From Lichtheimia corymbifera B2541 (lineage: Eukaryota > Mucoromycota > Mucoromycetes > Mucorales > Lichtheimiaceae), in the NCBI GenBank assembly GCA_000697475.1, contig JNEU01001154.1, positions 247,808 through 311,807 on the forward strand: a stretch of 64,000 nucleotides of DNA, given 5' to 3'. Of the stretch, positions 40,545 to 54,593 are shown piece after piece. The notes below the pieces were generated by a model. The model was not told where the DNA came from and did no database searches. It saw only the letters and a list, made by a program, of their open reading frames with translations. Made by a program: the position numbers and the translations under genes. Numbering within the stretch: position 1 is the stretch's first letter; each line of letters starts with the position of its first letter.

Positions 40545-43076
40545 TTATGAGTACAAGCTAGTATAGGTTGATACGGTAGTGGGTGTTGCTGTGGGAATGA
40601 TTGCCCTGTCAGTCAATGCCAATTCAGCCTGCTGTACTTTTTCTTCAAGTTTGACGGCTGTCAGGCTGAGGTCGTGTAATCCATGTTTGGCACGGCAAAG
40701 CACAAGCACGATCTTGTCAGTGTTTCTTTGCTGAAAGAACTCATCAAATTCGACCTCCAATTTCAACGTTGCATCGAGCACTTTGGACTTGTGCTTTTCG
40801 AGTTGTCGTTCAAAGTCTGCCATATGCCGCATAAGCACAGCACTCTTTCGTGATGATTGTACGACTGCCCTGAGTTTATCAACAGCGGATTGCATACGAT
40901 CGGTCAAATCAGAGTATTGATCATGCAAAGCAACGTATTGGCTGGTCGTTTCTGGTAGATCGATATCTCCTAGCTTGCCATGGAAAAAGTCACCTCGATT
41001 CTCGTACAATTTGGCTTGCAATTCTTCCTTCTCTTTGGTCACCGCTTGTAGCTTGTCGTTCATGCGCTGTATCCGTAATTCTGCAGCATTATCTCGCTCA
41101 TCTGCTTGTGTTTGCAATGCAAGGATATTGCTTTGTAATCGTTTTACTTGCTCGTGGAGTGCTTTTCGGTCCTCGCGCCACTTTTCGTTCGATTGATCTT
41201 CTCCTCCTGTTGCTACCACTGTAGATCCACTGCTGCTATGACTCGATGTAGAAGATACAGAGGCTCGCTTGTAATCACCATCATCCTCATGGCGTTGTAG
41301 TTCTTGATATTTCCTTGACATTTGATGGAGATCCATTTGAAGAGTGTGATTTTTTAATCGAAGAGCGTCCAATTCTTTCTCCAAATCATGCTGTTGTTTG
41401 CGCTCGTATTCTTGAATCAATCGCTCCTGCTCATCCATCACTATCTCGTATTTTTCAACCTTCTTATGCTGTTCATCAATCTCTCTGTCGGCATGATTCA
41501 AGGCGGCCCGTGCCATAGCAAGCTGCGACTCGATTGCTGCAATGGTCTTTTCATATTCTTCAACGACTGGTGCCACAAGATTCTCAAAGTCGCTATGAAA
41601 ACAGCGCTTGTTTCGTTGTTGGAGCTGACGCAATTCTTGTTCGACAATGCGATTTTTCTTAAGTGTAGCTGACATCTCCTGTTTTTGTCTTTTCAGCTGA
41701 TGTTGCAAGTCGACAATCATGAGGCGTTGTTGTTGATAGGTTGGCTCCGTATCCATGCCAATAGAAGGTTGCTGATGTTTCAAAAGGGATCCAACCATAC
41801 TGCGTAATAATTCGATATTGTCGGTTGTCATCCATTCTTCCACTTGTTGCAGCTTGTTCTTGATGTGGCGAGCGCGACTTGCATATTGTAATGTATTGGC
41901 TGTCTCAGATAGATTGTACTCGGCTGGGCTGACACATGCGATCATAAGTGTAGCAGCATTGCCACCCAAAGAATCTTGCAATAGCCGTGTCAATTTGGAA
42001 TCACGATATGGCACATGCTGCTGCTGCTTATCACTGCCAAGCAATGAAATCACGTTCCCTAAGGCGAGCAATCCAGCATTGATATTGATGCCTTCTTTAC
42101 GACGATCCCCTTGTGCTGCCGTGCGTTTGAGCCGTTCTGATCCAGCCAGATCAACAAAATGGAACTTGGAAGTGACCATCATGCCCTTGTTATCACCATG
42201 GGTGGATCGTCTTTGCAATGTCAATGTCAGAATAGCATGCGAGCGTGAAGACTTGTCATTCATATCGGTGGCACCGGTTGCTCGGTTACGAGAGCCTTGT
42301 TGAAGAAAATCAAGGACATCACAGGCACTGTCAACAGCCATTTCACGTACACCGGTCCAATAAATGTGACCTTTTGGATCCTCACGAATGGTGATCTGTG
42401 GTCGCTCAGAGGGTGGATATGGGCTGAGTAAGTCAATCACCTCCTCATTGTAGATTTCGATAAAGGAGACTTTGATGCTGGATTGTCCGATGCTATTGTC
42501 CCCATGCAGCAACCCAAACAGCTTCGATACGGCTCGTGGAACAATGCCTTCATCTTGCAATCGTGATGCTGCTGTTCCCATCGTGTATGTCTTTCCTGAA
42601 GATGTTTGTCCCTAATAAAATAACATGAGCATCCTATTACCATGCCCATATCTCCAACTTACATAGGCAAGGATGGTGGCGTTATAACCTATCATGTATC
42701 ATATCAACATTATCGTTCCTCGATCAATAATCCAACACAGCAATACACCTACCATCAACAAACTTATTCACAAGGGCATCTCCAACCGTAGAAAAGATCT
42801 CAGCTTGGGAGCAAGAGGGTCGGAATACATGATCAAAATGGAATGTCTTGTTATGCGGAATCACGTGCACGCTGCTGTCTTGGACGTCAAGGATATCATC
42901 TTCAGTCAAGCTTGCAAAGCGTGGCTGGACACGATCTTGGCTTGTCAATGGGCGAATGCGGAGTGCTACAATGAGGGGATTAGGACACATGTCAGGTTGG
43001 GAATCACAATGCCCACTGTGAACTTGCCTACTTGGATAGCAGCAGCTGTGTGGTGTCGAAAGGTGTCTCGTGTCAT
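40545..43076 (-). CDS. Kinesin-4 family motor, 784 aa
   Basis: Four exons (43076-43028, 42965-42753, 42688-42663, 42611-40545) give 784 residues. The motor domain is N-terminal: VALRIRPLT, FDHVF, the P-loop GQTSSGKTYTMG, NDKSSRSHAILT (switch I), FVDLAGSERL (switch II) and YRDSKLTRLLQDSLGGN. It is followed by ARHIKNK and several hundred residues of coiled coil with a Ser-rich break. Sequence details such as INAGLLALGNVISLLG and CVSPAEYNLSETANTLQYA favour the kinesin-4 (KIF4/KIF21, chromokinesin) family, which regulates microtubule dynamics. The first intron (43027-42966) has a GC donor, GCAAGT; using the nearby GT gives a stop. Exon 3 is only 26 nt. The tail is shorter than in animal KIF4 and lacks a cysteine-rich domain. 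Confidence 0.93.
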
Positions 43077-44213
43077 AAATGGAGGAGATTAATTTTTATG
43101 GGAACAAGAAAAAGAAATGTTCAACATGAATGCGTAGCTACGCGTAAAGACATCACACGATAGTGACCTTATAGTGGCCCCTTGGTAGCGGGCTAACATG
43201 TCCCCACCCCCACCTCCTGATACATGTATACACCTTTATTGCCACTTGAGGAGCACTGACCAGAAGCAAGATTCCCTGTGTTGTTGTTGACAACATCAAT
43301 TGACGCTGTAAAAAGGAGACGACGATGCTCATTCATGTAAAAGAACGTATCACCACACAATCATTCTCCTTGTGCTATTTCCATCAATTCGTTTTATTCT
43401 CTCTCTCTCTTTCTTTCTTTCTCTTTGCAGATCTTTCGAAAGAGACGGGCACCTGCATATTGTGTCACCGGGAAACGTGACGATAGACCAATGGTTACAC
43501 TCATGCAATGCTGTGTCACCTCCTTCTCTTCAGCGAAATGTTAGCTTTTGCTCCAATCTTCCCATTTATTATTACAGCTTGTCAAGTAAATAAAATTATC
43601 CTAGTCCCATGCTCACTACTAAATCGTTTAATCGTCAAATCGTGAAAGAAAATATTTGGACACCATGCCAATCCTGAGTGAAGAAACGGTGCTTATTGGG
43701 TATAAGGCATCTATTATGTAACAAAGCACAGGCTAATAAGACATTGATCATAAAACTGCTCATGTGCACGAATCGGCGTCTTGCCACCAATAAGTATACC
43801 TTTTGTGATATAAGAAGAATGACAGGTTGTGCCTAATGACATTTAAGACTCACTACTCATTAAGCTCTTCTACCGCCGAAGCACCTCTAAGGACCATGTT
43901 TGCTTTATGTACACTTGAATCCAATGGCAATCTATGTGATAATATGCGTTTCCTTGCTATGCGTGTTCCTACTCAAAGACTGTTTACTCTCAAAGCCGGG
44001 TAATGGGATCCTTCTATCAGGTTCAAGACTTTGCTTTGCCAGCTCGCAGTAAGGGCAAATAATGCCTATCCTTTAACATGTCATACGTCATATACATTAC
44101 TCATAAAGAAAGTAGTATGTTTGATCGGGAGTGAGAGTGAGATTTATTTGCAAGCTATCATGTCATATGTGCAACTAACAAAGGGGAGGGGAGGTGATAG
44201 TGAGGGAGAGAAG
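43077..44213. other. Intergenic, no gene seen
   Basis: Kinesin promoter and the 3' flank of polyubiquitin. CT-rich patch at 43386-43430. Frames are short and show no domain character. Confidence 0.45.
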
Positions 44214-45367
<1,154 letters not shown>

Positions 45368-45899
45368 TCAACGTATCAATGACCATTGAATATCAATAAC
45401 ATTCCCATCATAGTAATAGCGTTCATATTCTTTGTTTCTTGGAAGGTGCACATCAACGACGACAAGGTCAGGTGCAGGTCTTGCTTTCGAAACAACAACC
45501 ACTGACATCCGAAAAGACATAACATAGATGGCTCATATAGAAACTTGTTATTAAGAGTGGATGACTCCTTACCAAGTGAATCTCATCATAATGATTAATC
45601 AGGCACAAAGGATACGTGGCATCGTCCTTTACCCACGTTATTATACACCATCCCTGAGATTGGATCATGTAATGAACACTCATAATCGACCAAGAAGAAT
45701 AGATGAATGATCCAAAACGTTTAATATCAAGCAGTATCCCACGAAGAGCAGTGCCATGCATAATAAAATGTACTAGTTGAATAATATCATCCCCTAAAGG
45801 AAGACATATTGGAGAGTTGGGATCCAAAGAATCAAGTAGAGGATCACGTATAATACAAAAAAAAAAGGTTGTTTTGAACACTCCCGTTGGGTTGATCAT
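45368..45899 (-). pseudogene. Probable frameshifted hypothetical gene
   Basis: A frame from the ATG at 45899 encodes protein-like sequence (RDPLLDSLDPNSPICLPLGD, SSWSIMSVHYMIQSQGWCI, DDATYPLCLINHYDEIHL) and then meets a perfect donor, GTAAGG. A good acceptor (GGATGTCAG) follows 71 nt later, and the sequence behind it reads sensibly as SKARPAPDLVVVDVHLPRNK and GNVIDIQWSLIR. That second frame, however, is one base out of phase with the first. A ten-T run sits near the start. Either the gene is decayed, a base is missing in the assembly, or the exons are wrongly paired. Family unknown. Confidence 0.4.
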
Positions 45900-46146
45900 A
45901 ATAATACTCTGGAAGTTTATTCTATGGTGATAAAACTAAGACTGTGAATAAGATTCTTAATGTCTTTATGGAGTATCTTGACAGGATCATCATTGCCTTG
46001 TTTTTGTACAGGGTGCAGAAGCAAAATGGGCTGTGCAACGAGTAACTACGCACCAACTTGCATCTTATTTCTGGTTCCGTTAGGCAGCACGCATTTTCTA
46101 TCCACGTCCCTCTCTCTTTTCCTTCCACTCTCCTTCATCACTCGGA
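45900..46146. other. DBP5 promoter region
   Basis: Short intergenic stretch with a pyrimidine-rich run (CCTCTCTCTTTTCCTTCC) about 40 nt upstream of the DBP5 start codon. Confidence 0.4.
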
Positions 46147-48057
46147 ATGTCAGGTGGTACGTTTTTCCTTCTTGATTCTGCCAGATTCTCGGATCCGATG
46201 GTATATATCACAGATGGGTGCGTTCTTTGCCGTGTTCCAAACAGGCGATCTCGCAATGACCCATTCCAAGGATCGATCTCTCGTTTTGCCTTATTATCTT
46301 TTGTCGTTTTACTCATTTTGGACTTGTTTACGTTTGCTTTATAGATACTGTCGACAATCTCACCAGCAAGCTTGGCGATCTGAGCACTGACAAAGGTATA
46401 TGTTGTTTGTGTGTTGGCCTTCTCTATTGGTTGTCTAATATGGTTTAACGACACCTATCAGCACCTGCACCTGCACCCGCACCTGAATCTAAACCTGCTG
46501 CTCCAGCAACACCTGCTCCAGCATCTGAATCTAAACCAGCTCCAGAAACATCTGCTCCAACAGAGGCTGCTGCTGCTGATAAGAAGCCTGAGGATAAAGC
46601 AAATGGTAAGTCGAGTATAGAAATATGTATGTACAAGGTATTCAATGTTGGACATGTTTGTTAGGCGCATCATCAAACCTGATCCAAAGCACGCATTCGG
46701 TGCAAGTCAAGCTTGCCGATCAACAAGCTGATCCCAACTCGCCCCTTTACTCGGTCAAGTCTTTTGAAGAATTAGGATTGTAAGTAGTTGGAGAATGGGG
46801 GAGATGTTGGTACAAGAGATTTACCATGGATATATAATATAAAGGCACCCTGACCTTCTCAAGGGTCTCTATGCTATGGGTTTCAACAAGCCTTCCAAGA
46901 TCCAAGAACGCGCATTGCCTCTTCTTTTATCCAATCCGTAAGTGTGTGTGTGCGTTAGGAGGATCAACGTTATTTGGTAACTGATTGAGGGATTGGAAAA
47001 TGATAGACCGAGAAACATGATCGGCCAATCGCAGAGTGGTACTGGAAAGACGGGCGCTTTTGTTCTTACCATGTTGAGCCGGGTTGATCCATCCTTGAAA
47101 TCTCCACAGGCCATTTGTTTGGCACCATCACGTGAACTGGCCCGTCAGACCATGGATGTTGTACTAGAAATGTCCAAATTCACTCAAGTGACAACGGCGC
47201 TTGCTGTCAAGGATTCTCTTGTCAAGGGTAGACCCGTCCAAGCACAAATCATTGTGGGTACACCAGGCACAGTGATGGAAGCCATTCGCCGTAAGCTTTT
47301 GCCAGTACAAGCATTGAAGATTTTCTGTCTCGATGAAGCCGATAACATGTTGGACCAATCTGGTTTGGGTGATCAAAGCCTTCGTATTCAACAAATGATC
47401 CGTGGCAAGCCCCAGATCCTTCTCTTTTCAGCCACTTTTCCTGATCATGTACGCAGGTTCGCATCCAAATTCGCCCCTGGTGCCAATGAAATCTCGCTCA
47501 AGCGTGAAGAATTAAGCGTGGATGCCATCAAGCAATTTTACATGGATTGCGACAGCGTCGAGCACAAGTACGAAGTGCTATGCAATTTGTATGATCTCTT
47601 GACAGTCAGCCAAAGTATCATCTTTTGTGCCAAGCGTGAATCCTCGGATGAGATTGCTCGACGAATGACAGCTATGGGCCACGCAGTTGTATCGTTGCAC
47701 GGTGGTATGACACCTGAGGAACGCGATAAGGTCATGGATGATTTCAGACGTGGCGAATTCAAGGTCTTGATTACTACCAACGTGTTGGCTCGTGGTATTG
47801 ATATCTCTCAAATCACCCTTGTCATCAACTACGATTTGCCAACCGATAACCGAGGCCAACCCGATTACGAAGCCTATCTCCACAGAATCGGTCGTACTGG
47901 ACGTTTTGGTCGCACTGGTGTCAGCATCAACTTTGTACACAACGAGCAGACTTGGCAAATGGTCGAGATGATTGAAAAGCATTTCCAGCGTGAAATCACA
48001 AGAATCGCCACTGACGACTGGGAAGAAGTTGAAAAGCGATTGAAGAGCGTGTTGTAG
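46147..48057 (+). CDS. DBP5: DEAD-box mRNA export helicase Dbp5/DDX19, 486 aa
   Basis: Six exons (46147-46153, 46345-46395, 46462-46605, 46665-46779, 46845-46937, 47007-48057) give 486 residues. Dbp5 strips proteins from mRNA at the cytoplasmic face of the nuclear pore and also acts in translation termination. An Ala/Pro-rich N-terminal linker precedes [23 protein letters not shown], the Q motif [10 protein letters not shown], motif [23 protein letters not shown] ([10 protein letters not shown]), SAT (LFSATFP) and [18 protein letters not shown], then [10 protein letters not shown]. The first coding exon is just 7 nt (ATGTCAG). The stop codon is 44 bp from that of the converging MSS1 gene. Confidence 0.96.
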
Positions 48058-48101
48058 AATATCTTGAATCATCATCATTGTATTTCTTTTATGTCAAGTA
48101 T

Positions 48102-49675
48102 TTATTTCCCAATACAAAACTGGCTAAAGAGTGCATCCAATACATCCTCAACATCCACTCGACCAGTAATCCTTCCAAGTGCATTGGCTGCTTGTCGTAA
48201 TTCTTCTGCTGCCAATACTATTTCTTCACTCGGTGTAGCTAGATGGGAATGAATGAATGAATGGATGAGTCTAAAGAGGGAAAGAGAGAGAGAGAGAGAG
48301 ACTTGCTTACCAAGGAACTGATCCAATGCTTCAACACAATCCTGCAAATGCCGGCGATGGCGTGCTTGTGTAATTAATGCTGGGCTTGATATGGCATCAT
48401 CAAACGTCGTTTTTAATAAACCAATCATGTCATTGAGAAATGGATCGACGCCTTGACCTGTCCTGCAGCTTAATGCCCATACTCCTCGTGCTTTTTGTGC
48501 AACTTGATTCCGTGCTTTTTCCACCATGCTGCCATCAGTGAGGTCTTGCTTTGTGAGAATAACAAATGTGTCCTTGTCAACCACGTCATGCACTATTTGG
48601 TCTAATCGATCCCAATCTGTAAGTGGTATCAGGCATATCTTGATATCTGCTTGGTCCAGCCTACCACCCATTATGCATATCATCATCAGTATATATATCT
48701 TTCTTCCACGAGTGGGTAGATGTATTTCACTCACCTGGATAATGCCCGCTTCATGCCCTCTTTTTCAATCACATCGGTTGATTCACGTAATCCTGCTGTA
48801 TCGCTGATGACTACAGGATAGCCACCGAGATTCAATGTTACTTCGACCACATCTCTTGTAGTACCGGGTATATCAGATACAATGGCAGCTTCACGTTTTG
48901 CTAATCACATGATCATGAGCAATGATGGATGGCATGAAACAAGAGACTTACCAAGCATATTTAACAATGTACTTTTTCCAGCATTGGGTGGACCAACAAT
49001 AGTGACCTTGACACCGTTACGCACGATTTCACCCACGCGTTTATCATCGAGATGTTTCAGAATGGCGTTACGCATATCAATGACATTTTGTACGGCCGTA
49101 TCGGTTGCACCTTCGTCGATTTGTTCATCTTCACCAAAATCAATGACAGCTTCCATGATAGCCATACAATGAATGATTTGTTCTCTCCATCGCTCATAGG
49201 GCACACGGAGTCCACCTTCAGCCTGCCGTAATGCAAGTTGTCGTTGTGCCTCTGTTTCAGCATTCAAAAGATCCGCCAACCCTTCGAGTTCTGTCAAATC
49301 CAACTTGTCATTGTCAAAAGCACGCTTTGCAAATTCGCCCTGCTCCGCTGGCCTGAAATCTGGAAGTTCACCAAGTGCATCCAGCACACTGCGTACGACC
49401 GCGTTGCCACCATGAACATGTAACTCGACTATATCTTCTCCGGTAAAACTATGTGGCCCGGGAAACCATAATACAAGACCACGATCCAAAGGGGCTCGTG
49501 TTTGTGGATGCTGGATCGATCGAAAATAAGCTTGTCGTGGTCGCCATGACGATCGTGCGTTGCCAGCGGTACAACTTGTTAAAGCCTGCTTGGCACGAGG
49601 ACCCGATACACGAACAACAGCAACACCAGCCTTTCCAGGAGCTGAAGAAAGTGCATAGATCGTTTGTCGTAGCAT
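48102..49675 (-). CDS. MSS1: Mitochondrial tRNA-modifying GTPase MnmE/Mss1, 458 aa
   Basis: Four exons (49675-48952, 48900-48735, 48660-48311, 48238-48102) give 458 residues. With Mto1 this enzyme installs the 5-carboxymethylaminomethyl-type modification at wobble U34 of mitochondrial tRNAs. N-terminal tetrahydrofolate-binding domain: [53 protein letters not shown]. The G domain is inserted in the helical region: [33 protein letters not shown]. The C-terminus is the catalytic CIGK. The presequence is short, as in yeast. Its start codon is 89 bp from that of the divergent EngB gene, a second mitochondrial GTPase. Confidence 0.95.
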
Positions 49676-49764
49676 AATGTGGAGTCCGTTGTCGGGAATG
49701 GAGGGACAAAGAAATAAAGACTTTGTGTGTCGGGATCGGCTCTACTTGCTTCTTCTTGTACCAA
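49676..49764. promoter_or_regulatory. 89-bp bidirectional promoter, MSS1/EngB
   Basis: The start codons of the two divergent genes are separated by only 89 bp, which must hold both 5' leaders and both core promoters. No TATA is visible. Confidence 0.6.
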
Positions 49765-50885
<1,121 letters not shown>

Positions 50886-50938
50886 TCATTGTAATAGTGG
50901 GGTAGTTTAATGAAATTGGTCTATAATAAATACAATAT

Positions 50939-51793
50939 CTATAACTTTGCATGTGGAAGGACTTGTAGCTCGCTCCATGGGTAGGGATCCTTGGTCAATG
51001 CATCCAACTTGATTAATCCTTCAGCAAGTTCCCAGTTCTTTTGACGACGCTCCTCGATTGAAGGATCACTTAAATCATGTCCACACAACTTGAAAATCTC
51101 GACGGGTGGGATTGTTTTGCCAGAAGTCTTTTTAAAGACAAGTTTGCTTACACATAAGCACGCCGTTGTACCATCGGGTAAGACGAAACGATGCTGAAGC
51201 CAGAACCACTTTTGATTCCATGTCCATATACGAGTTTGAACGGTATACTTGCTGAGGGGTTTGATCTCTTTCCGGAACAATGTCACCACACCCGCATTGT
51301 GGCAAAAGATGTTATGATCAGGCTCCATCATCACACGAGGAAGGACGGTATATAGTAAGTGAATTCTACCAAAATCAAGGACCTTGTTGTACATGCTAAA
51401 AGATCAATTTTATCAGCCATGATCGTCACCACCTTTATCCATCCCATTTACCCGTTGTTCTATTGGCATATGATTAGATCGTGCTTTCCATCATGGACTC
51501 TTTTGGATCCTTACCATATGTTGATTATAGTCTATGTCATCAAATAACACCTTGTGATCCTGCGACACGATACCGAACAGTGCTGTATAATAAAAGGAGA
51601 ATGAGAACAAGAGCTATGATAGCAACTACCATGTAGACATACGTTCGGGTTCAAGGTTCTTTGCCTTGGCTTGTTTGACCAAAGACCGTAATAACAACCC
51701 TGACCTGGCTGTGTATGCCAATGGCAACGATTTGTAATGTGCCAGCAGCATAATGAGTGCTGGAATGCCAATTATGGCCGAGGTGGGCGCCAT
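50939..51793 (-). CDS. THEM6-like hotdog thioesterase protein, 227 aa
   Basis: Four coding exons (51793-51643, 51582-51515, 51459-51452, 51395-50939) give 227 residues. An N-terminal membrane helix (TSAIIGIPALIMLLAHY) precedes a hotdog-fold domain: LFDDIDYNQHMNNGMYNKVLDFGRIHLL, FCHNAGVVTLFRKEIKPLSKY, RIWTWNQKWFWLQHRFVLPDG. This matches the THEM6 family, related to 4-hydroxybenzoyl-CoA thioesterases and thought to act on acyl-CoA in lipid metabolism at the ER. The third exon is an 8-nt microexon, AACAACGG, flanked by perfect 55- and 56-nt introns. It supplies Asn-Asn-Gly in the conserved HMNN turn; skipping it breaks the frame. It converges with EngB, stops 53 bp apart. Confidence 0.9.
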
Positions 51794-52159
51794 GAGTAAC
51801 GAATGTTGCGGAAAAGGAGTGTGGAAGAGAGAGACGAGGAGGGAGCAAAAAGAGACAATTTCAATGACAAACATATATACAGTTGGTTGGTTGGTTACAC
51901 AATGAGGTTGCTGGGGATAATGAATCACTTGGTTTTCTTACGCACATGTCCAATATAATGCCGTTGCCAGGCAACTCTTAGACTGGCATACATGTATACC
52001 TGAATAATCGAATACTATAAATTGATATGATCATTCCTATCAGCAATCAAGCTCTCACATGGCCTTGGGACATGTTTTACGACCACGGCTACTACGACAA
52101 TTGCATGAAATTCAAAATTAGAGAGTTGCTTTCTTTTCCCGCAGCTGTTGTTGTTATAT
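51794..52159. other. Divergent promoter, THEM6-like / BORCS8-like
   Basis: 366 bp shared by two divergent genes. No TATA element or gene is evident. Confidence 0.4.
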
Positions 52160-52749
52160 ATGGCCACATCCGAAGATAGCCAGGTTGCCTCTTCTTCCAC
52201 ATCACTTTCATCTCAAAAGGATTCACTTCATCATCCTGAATTGTCCCGGTCTTCTTCACTCAATCTTTTTTCAGCGTCATCCCTCGATCAGCTATCGTCA
52301 TTAGCTCGTCGCGCACCTGGTCTGAATACTCTTAGTGCAGGAGCAGCAGCAGTATTACAATATCCTCCTTCCGACGAATCTGAACGCAAACGACGTATCC
52401 ATGGCAGTGTCCAGCAAGGTTTGTTTATTCTGGCATGATACATGATGTTGTATATTGACATGGATGAATGCTAGTTACCACAGGGATAGTGCTGACAGCC
52501 AAATTAGCGTTCAATGATTGCTCGATTGGTTTATATCAAGTGGCTGATCATATCCAACGCAAAGTGCCAGTCATTGTGGAGGACAAGAAGCGGTTACGAG
52601 CCATGAAAAGCAGAGTGGAGACAGCTGATTCGGATATCACTGATGCTCGCAAGGTAGTGGCAGACATGGAGCAAATACAATCCTTTCAACGTATCTCGGA
52701 GATGCTGAAAACGTCGTTGGATATTGTCAAGAAAGCGAAAAAGACGTAG
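52160..52749 (+). CDS. BORCS8-like small helical protein, 174 aa
   Basis: Two exons (52160-52418, 52484-52749) give 174 residues. The N-terminal ~85 residues are Ser-rich and disordered. The C-terminal part is helical: FNDCSIGLYQVADHIQRKVPVIVEDKK, then AMKSRVETADSDITDARKVVADM and FQRISEMLKTSLDIV. The pattern (a short helix with S-x-x-L-Y-x-x-x-x-H, a long coiled coil, then a VEGLLK-like helix) resembles BORCS8 (MEF2BNB), a subunit of BORC, which couples lysosomes to kinesin through Arl8. The match is of spacing and hydrophobic pattern rather than strong identity, so treat the name as tentative. Confidence 0.65.
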
Positions 52750-52974
52750 CGAAAGCAAGAGATAGGCCATGTCCAACGTGTTATTCTCACCATGGATGCT
52801 TGGGGATCATCAAGTGGAAGGGAACCAACCCATCATGACAACATGAAACATTTTCGTATTGCAGCACAAATGCATGATGTAGAGTTTAGTTTAGACGTTA
52901 TGATTGTGATCAAAACATAAACAACACGACGTTCCATTTTTTATTTATTTTACATTGCCACACACGTATGAATC

Positions 52975-53742
52975 TTAGTTGGCCTTTTCAAAGTATTCCT
53001 TGGACTTGTCAACTTCGGGCTTGATGGTCATATCGCCTTGATGCCAATTGGCAGGGCACACTTCACCGTGAACATCGGTAAACTTAAACGCATCAATCAA
53101 TCTCAAAACTTCATCCACATTACGGCCAACAGGCAAGTCGTTGATGGTAATTTGTCTGACGATACCCTGTGGATCAATCAAAAACAAACCTATAATGATG
53201 ATACGAGGTTTAGACCCCCTCTCTTTTGACGGGTTGTGTTTAAATAGTACCTCGAAGAGTGACACCAGCATCTTCAAGCAAGACGCCATAATCACGAGCC
53301 ACTTGTTTGGTCTTGTCAGAAAGAATAGGAATGTTCATTTCACCAAGACCTCCTTGCTTGCGAGGTGTATTGATCCAAGCCAAATGAGAGAACTCTATAA
53401 ACCATGTCATCAGCTCAACTACTACTACTACGCGTTGACGTGTTATCTTATTACCGCTATCGACAGATGCAGCGAGTACCACAGTATCCCTCTTTTCAAA
53501 ATCCTTCACTCGTTCGGAAAACGCGAGAATTTCAGTGGGACACACAAAAGTAAAGTCCATGGGATACCAGAAAAAGACCACGTATTTGCCCTTGAAATCA
53601 GAGAGCGAGATGTCCTTGAACTCGCCGTTAACAACAGCAGGCAGCTTGAATTGAGGAGCAGGTTGTTGTACTTGAGCGACTGCAATCATAAAATCAAGGT
53701 CAACAATGAATGCATACAATGACTCTTTACACGCGTACCCAT
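52975..53742 (-). CDS. TSA1: Typical 2-Cys peroxiredoxin (Tsa1/PRDX1 type), 195 aa
   Basis: Four exons (53742-53739, 53679-53455, 53394-53251, 53189-52975) give 195 residues. The enzyme reduces hydrogen peroxide with thioredoxin. Peroxidatic Cys in [14 protein letters not shown], resolving Cys in [25 protein letters not shown] and the GGLG/YF-type sensitivity elements (GGLG, and YFEKAN at the C-terminus) are both present, so it should be inactivated by hyperoxidation like other eukaryotic 2-Cys enzymes. The first coding exon carries only four bases (ATGG). A TATA element (CATATAAAAAGG) sits about 60 bp upstream. Confidence 0.96.
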
Positions 53743-54593
53743 TTTTGTGTGTATGGATGAAAAAGACAAGTGGTATATAGGTCCTATATGCCGACGGCCT
53801 TTTTATATGCCGGTTCTTTGATGTTCTATCCCCGATGGTCATGCGGCCATAAGCACAGCAAAACAAAGAGAACATCACCCAAGCGGTAAAATGTGTGCAG
53901 GGGCAGTCATCTTTGTCCCCTGTTTGCAACAATCATGCAGCTCATTGCAAAGTTTTGATAGTAGAGCTCTCTTTTTACTGCAAAACTTTAATTTACAGTG
54001 ACACATCGACCTCTATGCCACATGGTTTATCCCGCTGAGTCAGAATTTATAGATCCACTTTATGAAAAAGAATCGGGTTGCCATGACATAGATATTGTAT
54101 CATAGATAAAAGACGAACTATGTGGGTGTCTAGAAGAGTCCATTTGGACCCTACGTCGTAGCATAGTCAGAGCGTGTAAAGGGAGAGAGAGGGAGAGAGA
54201 GAGAGTGCGTATCTAGGATAATTGTGCCATAACAGGTGAAATAATCGGCTGATTGTAAAAATAGCATTTAGCGGCAACAGAAGAGATGGAAGGGGAAACT
54301 GACACCACTTGGAATAGAAGGAGCTGTCATTGTTCAAGCACTCTTTGACCACGCGAGTTACACGAAGCACCTATGTTTCCCACGTCCATCCGAGCACGGA
54401 CGCATCATCGGTTGCGAAAAAAGATTTTCCATATTTCCATCGCGATCCTATCGGTCTTGACCCGACACCGATCAATGGTCTAAAAGGCGGTAAACACCAC
54501 GGGCTCTTTTTTGAGTTTTCTTTGTTGCTCTTCTTCCCTTATCTTTGCACCGCAACCAACTTTTCTTTCTTCCTTCCCTTTTCCTTGCCCGCA
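53743..54593. other. Promoter region between TSA1 and the second arrestin
   Basis: On the minus strand a TATA element at about 53799-53810 serves TSA1. A GA microsatellite lies at about 54182-54204. A frame is open upstream of the arrestin ATG, in phase, from 54330 but is polar and dissimilar to arrestins, so it is left as leader. Confidence 0.5.

Noticed and set aside
41818..42303. 161-codon plus-strand frame
   Set aside because: Antisense to the kinesin motor domain, whose coding evidence is overwhelming.
47578..48078. 166-codon minus-strand frame
   Set aside because: Antisense to the helicase core of DBP5 and without domain character.
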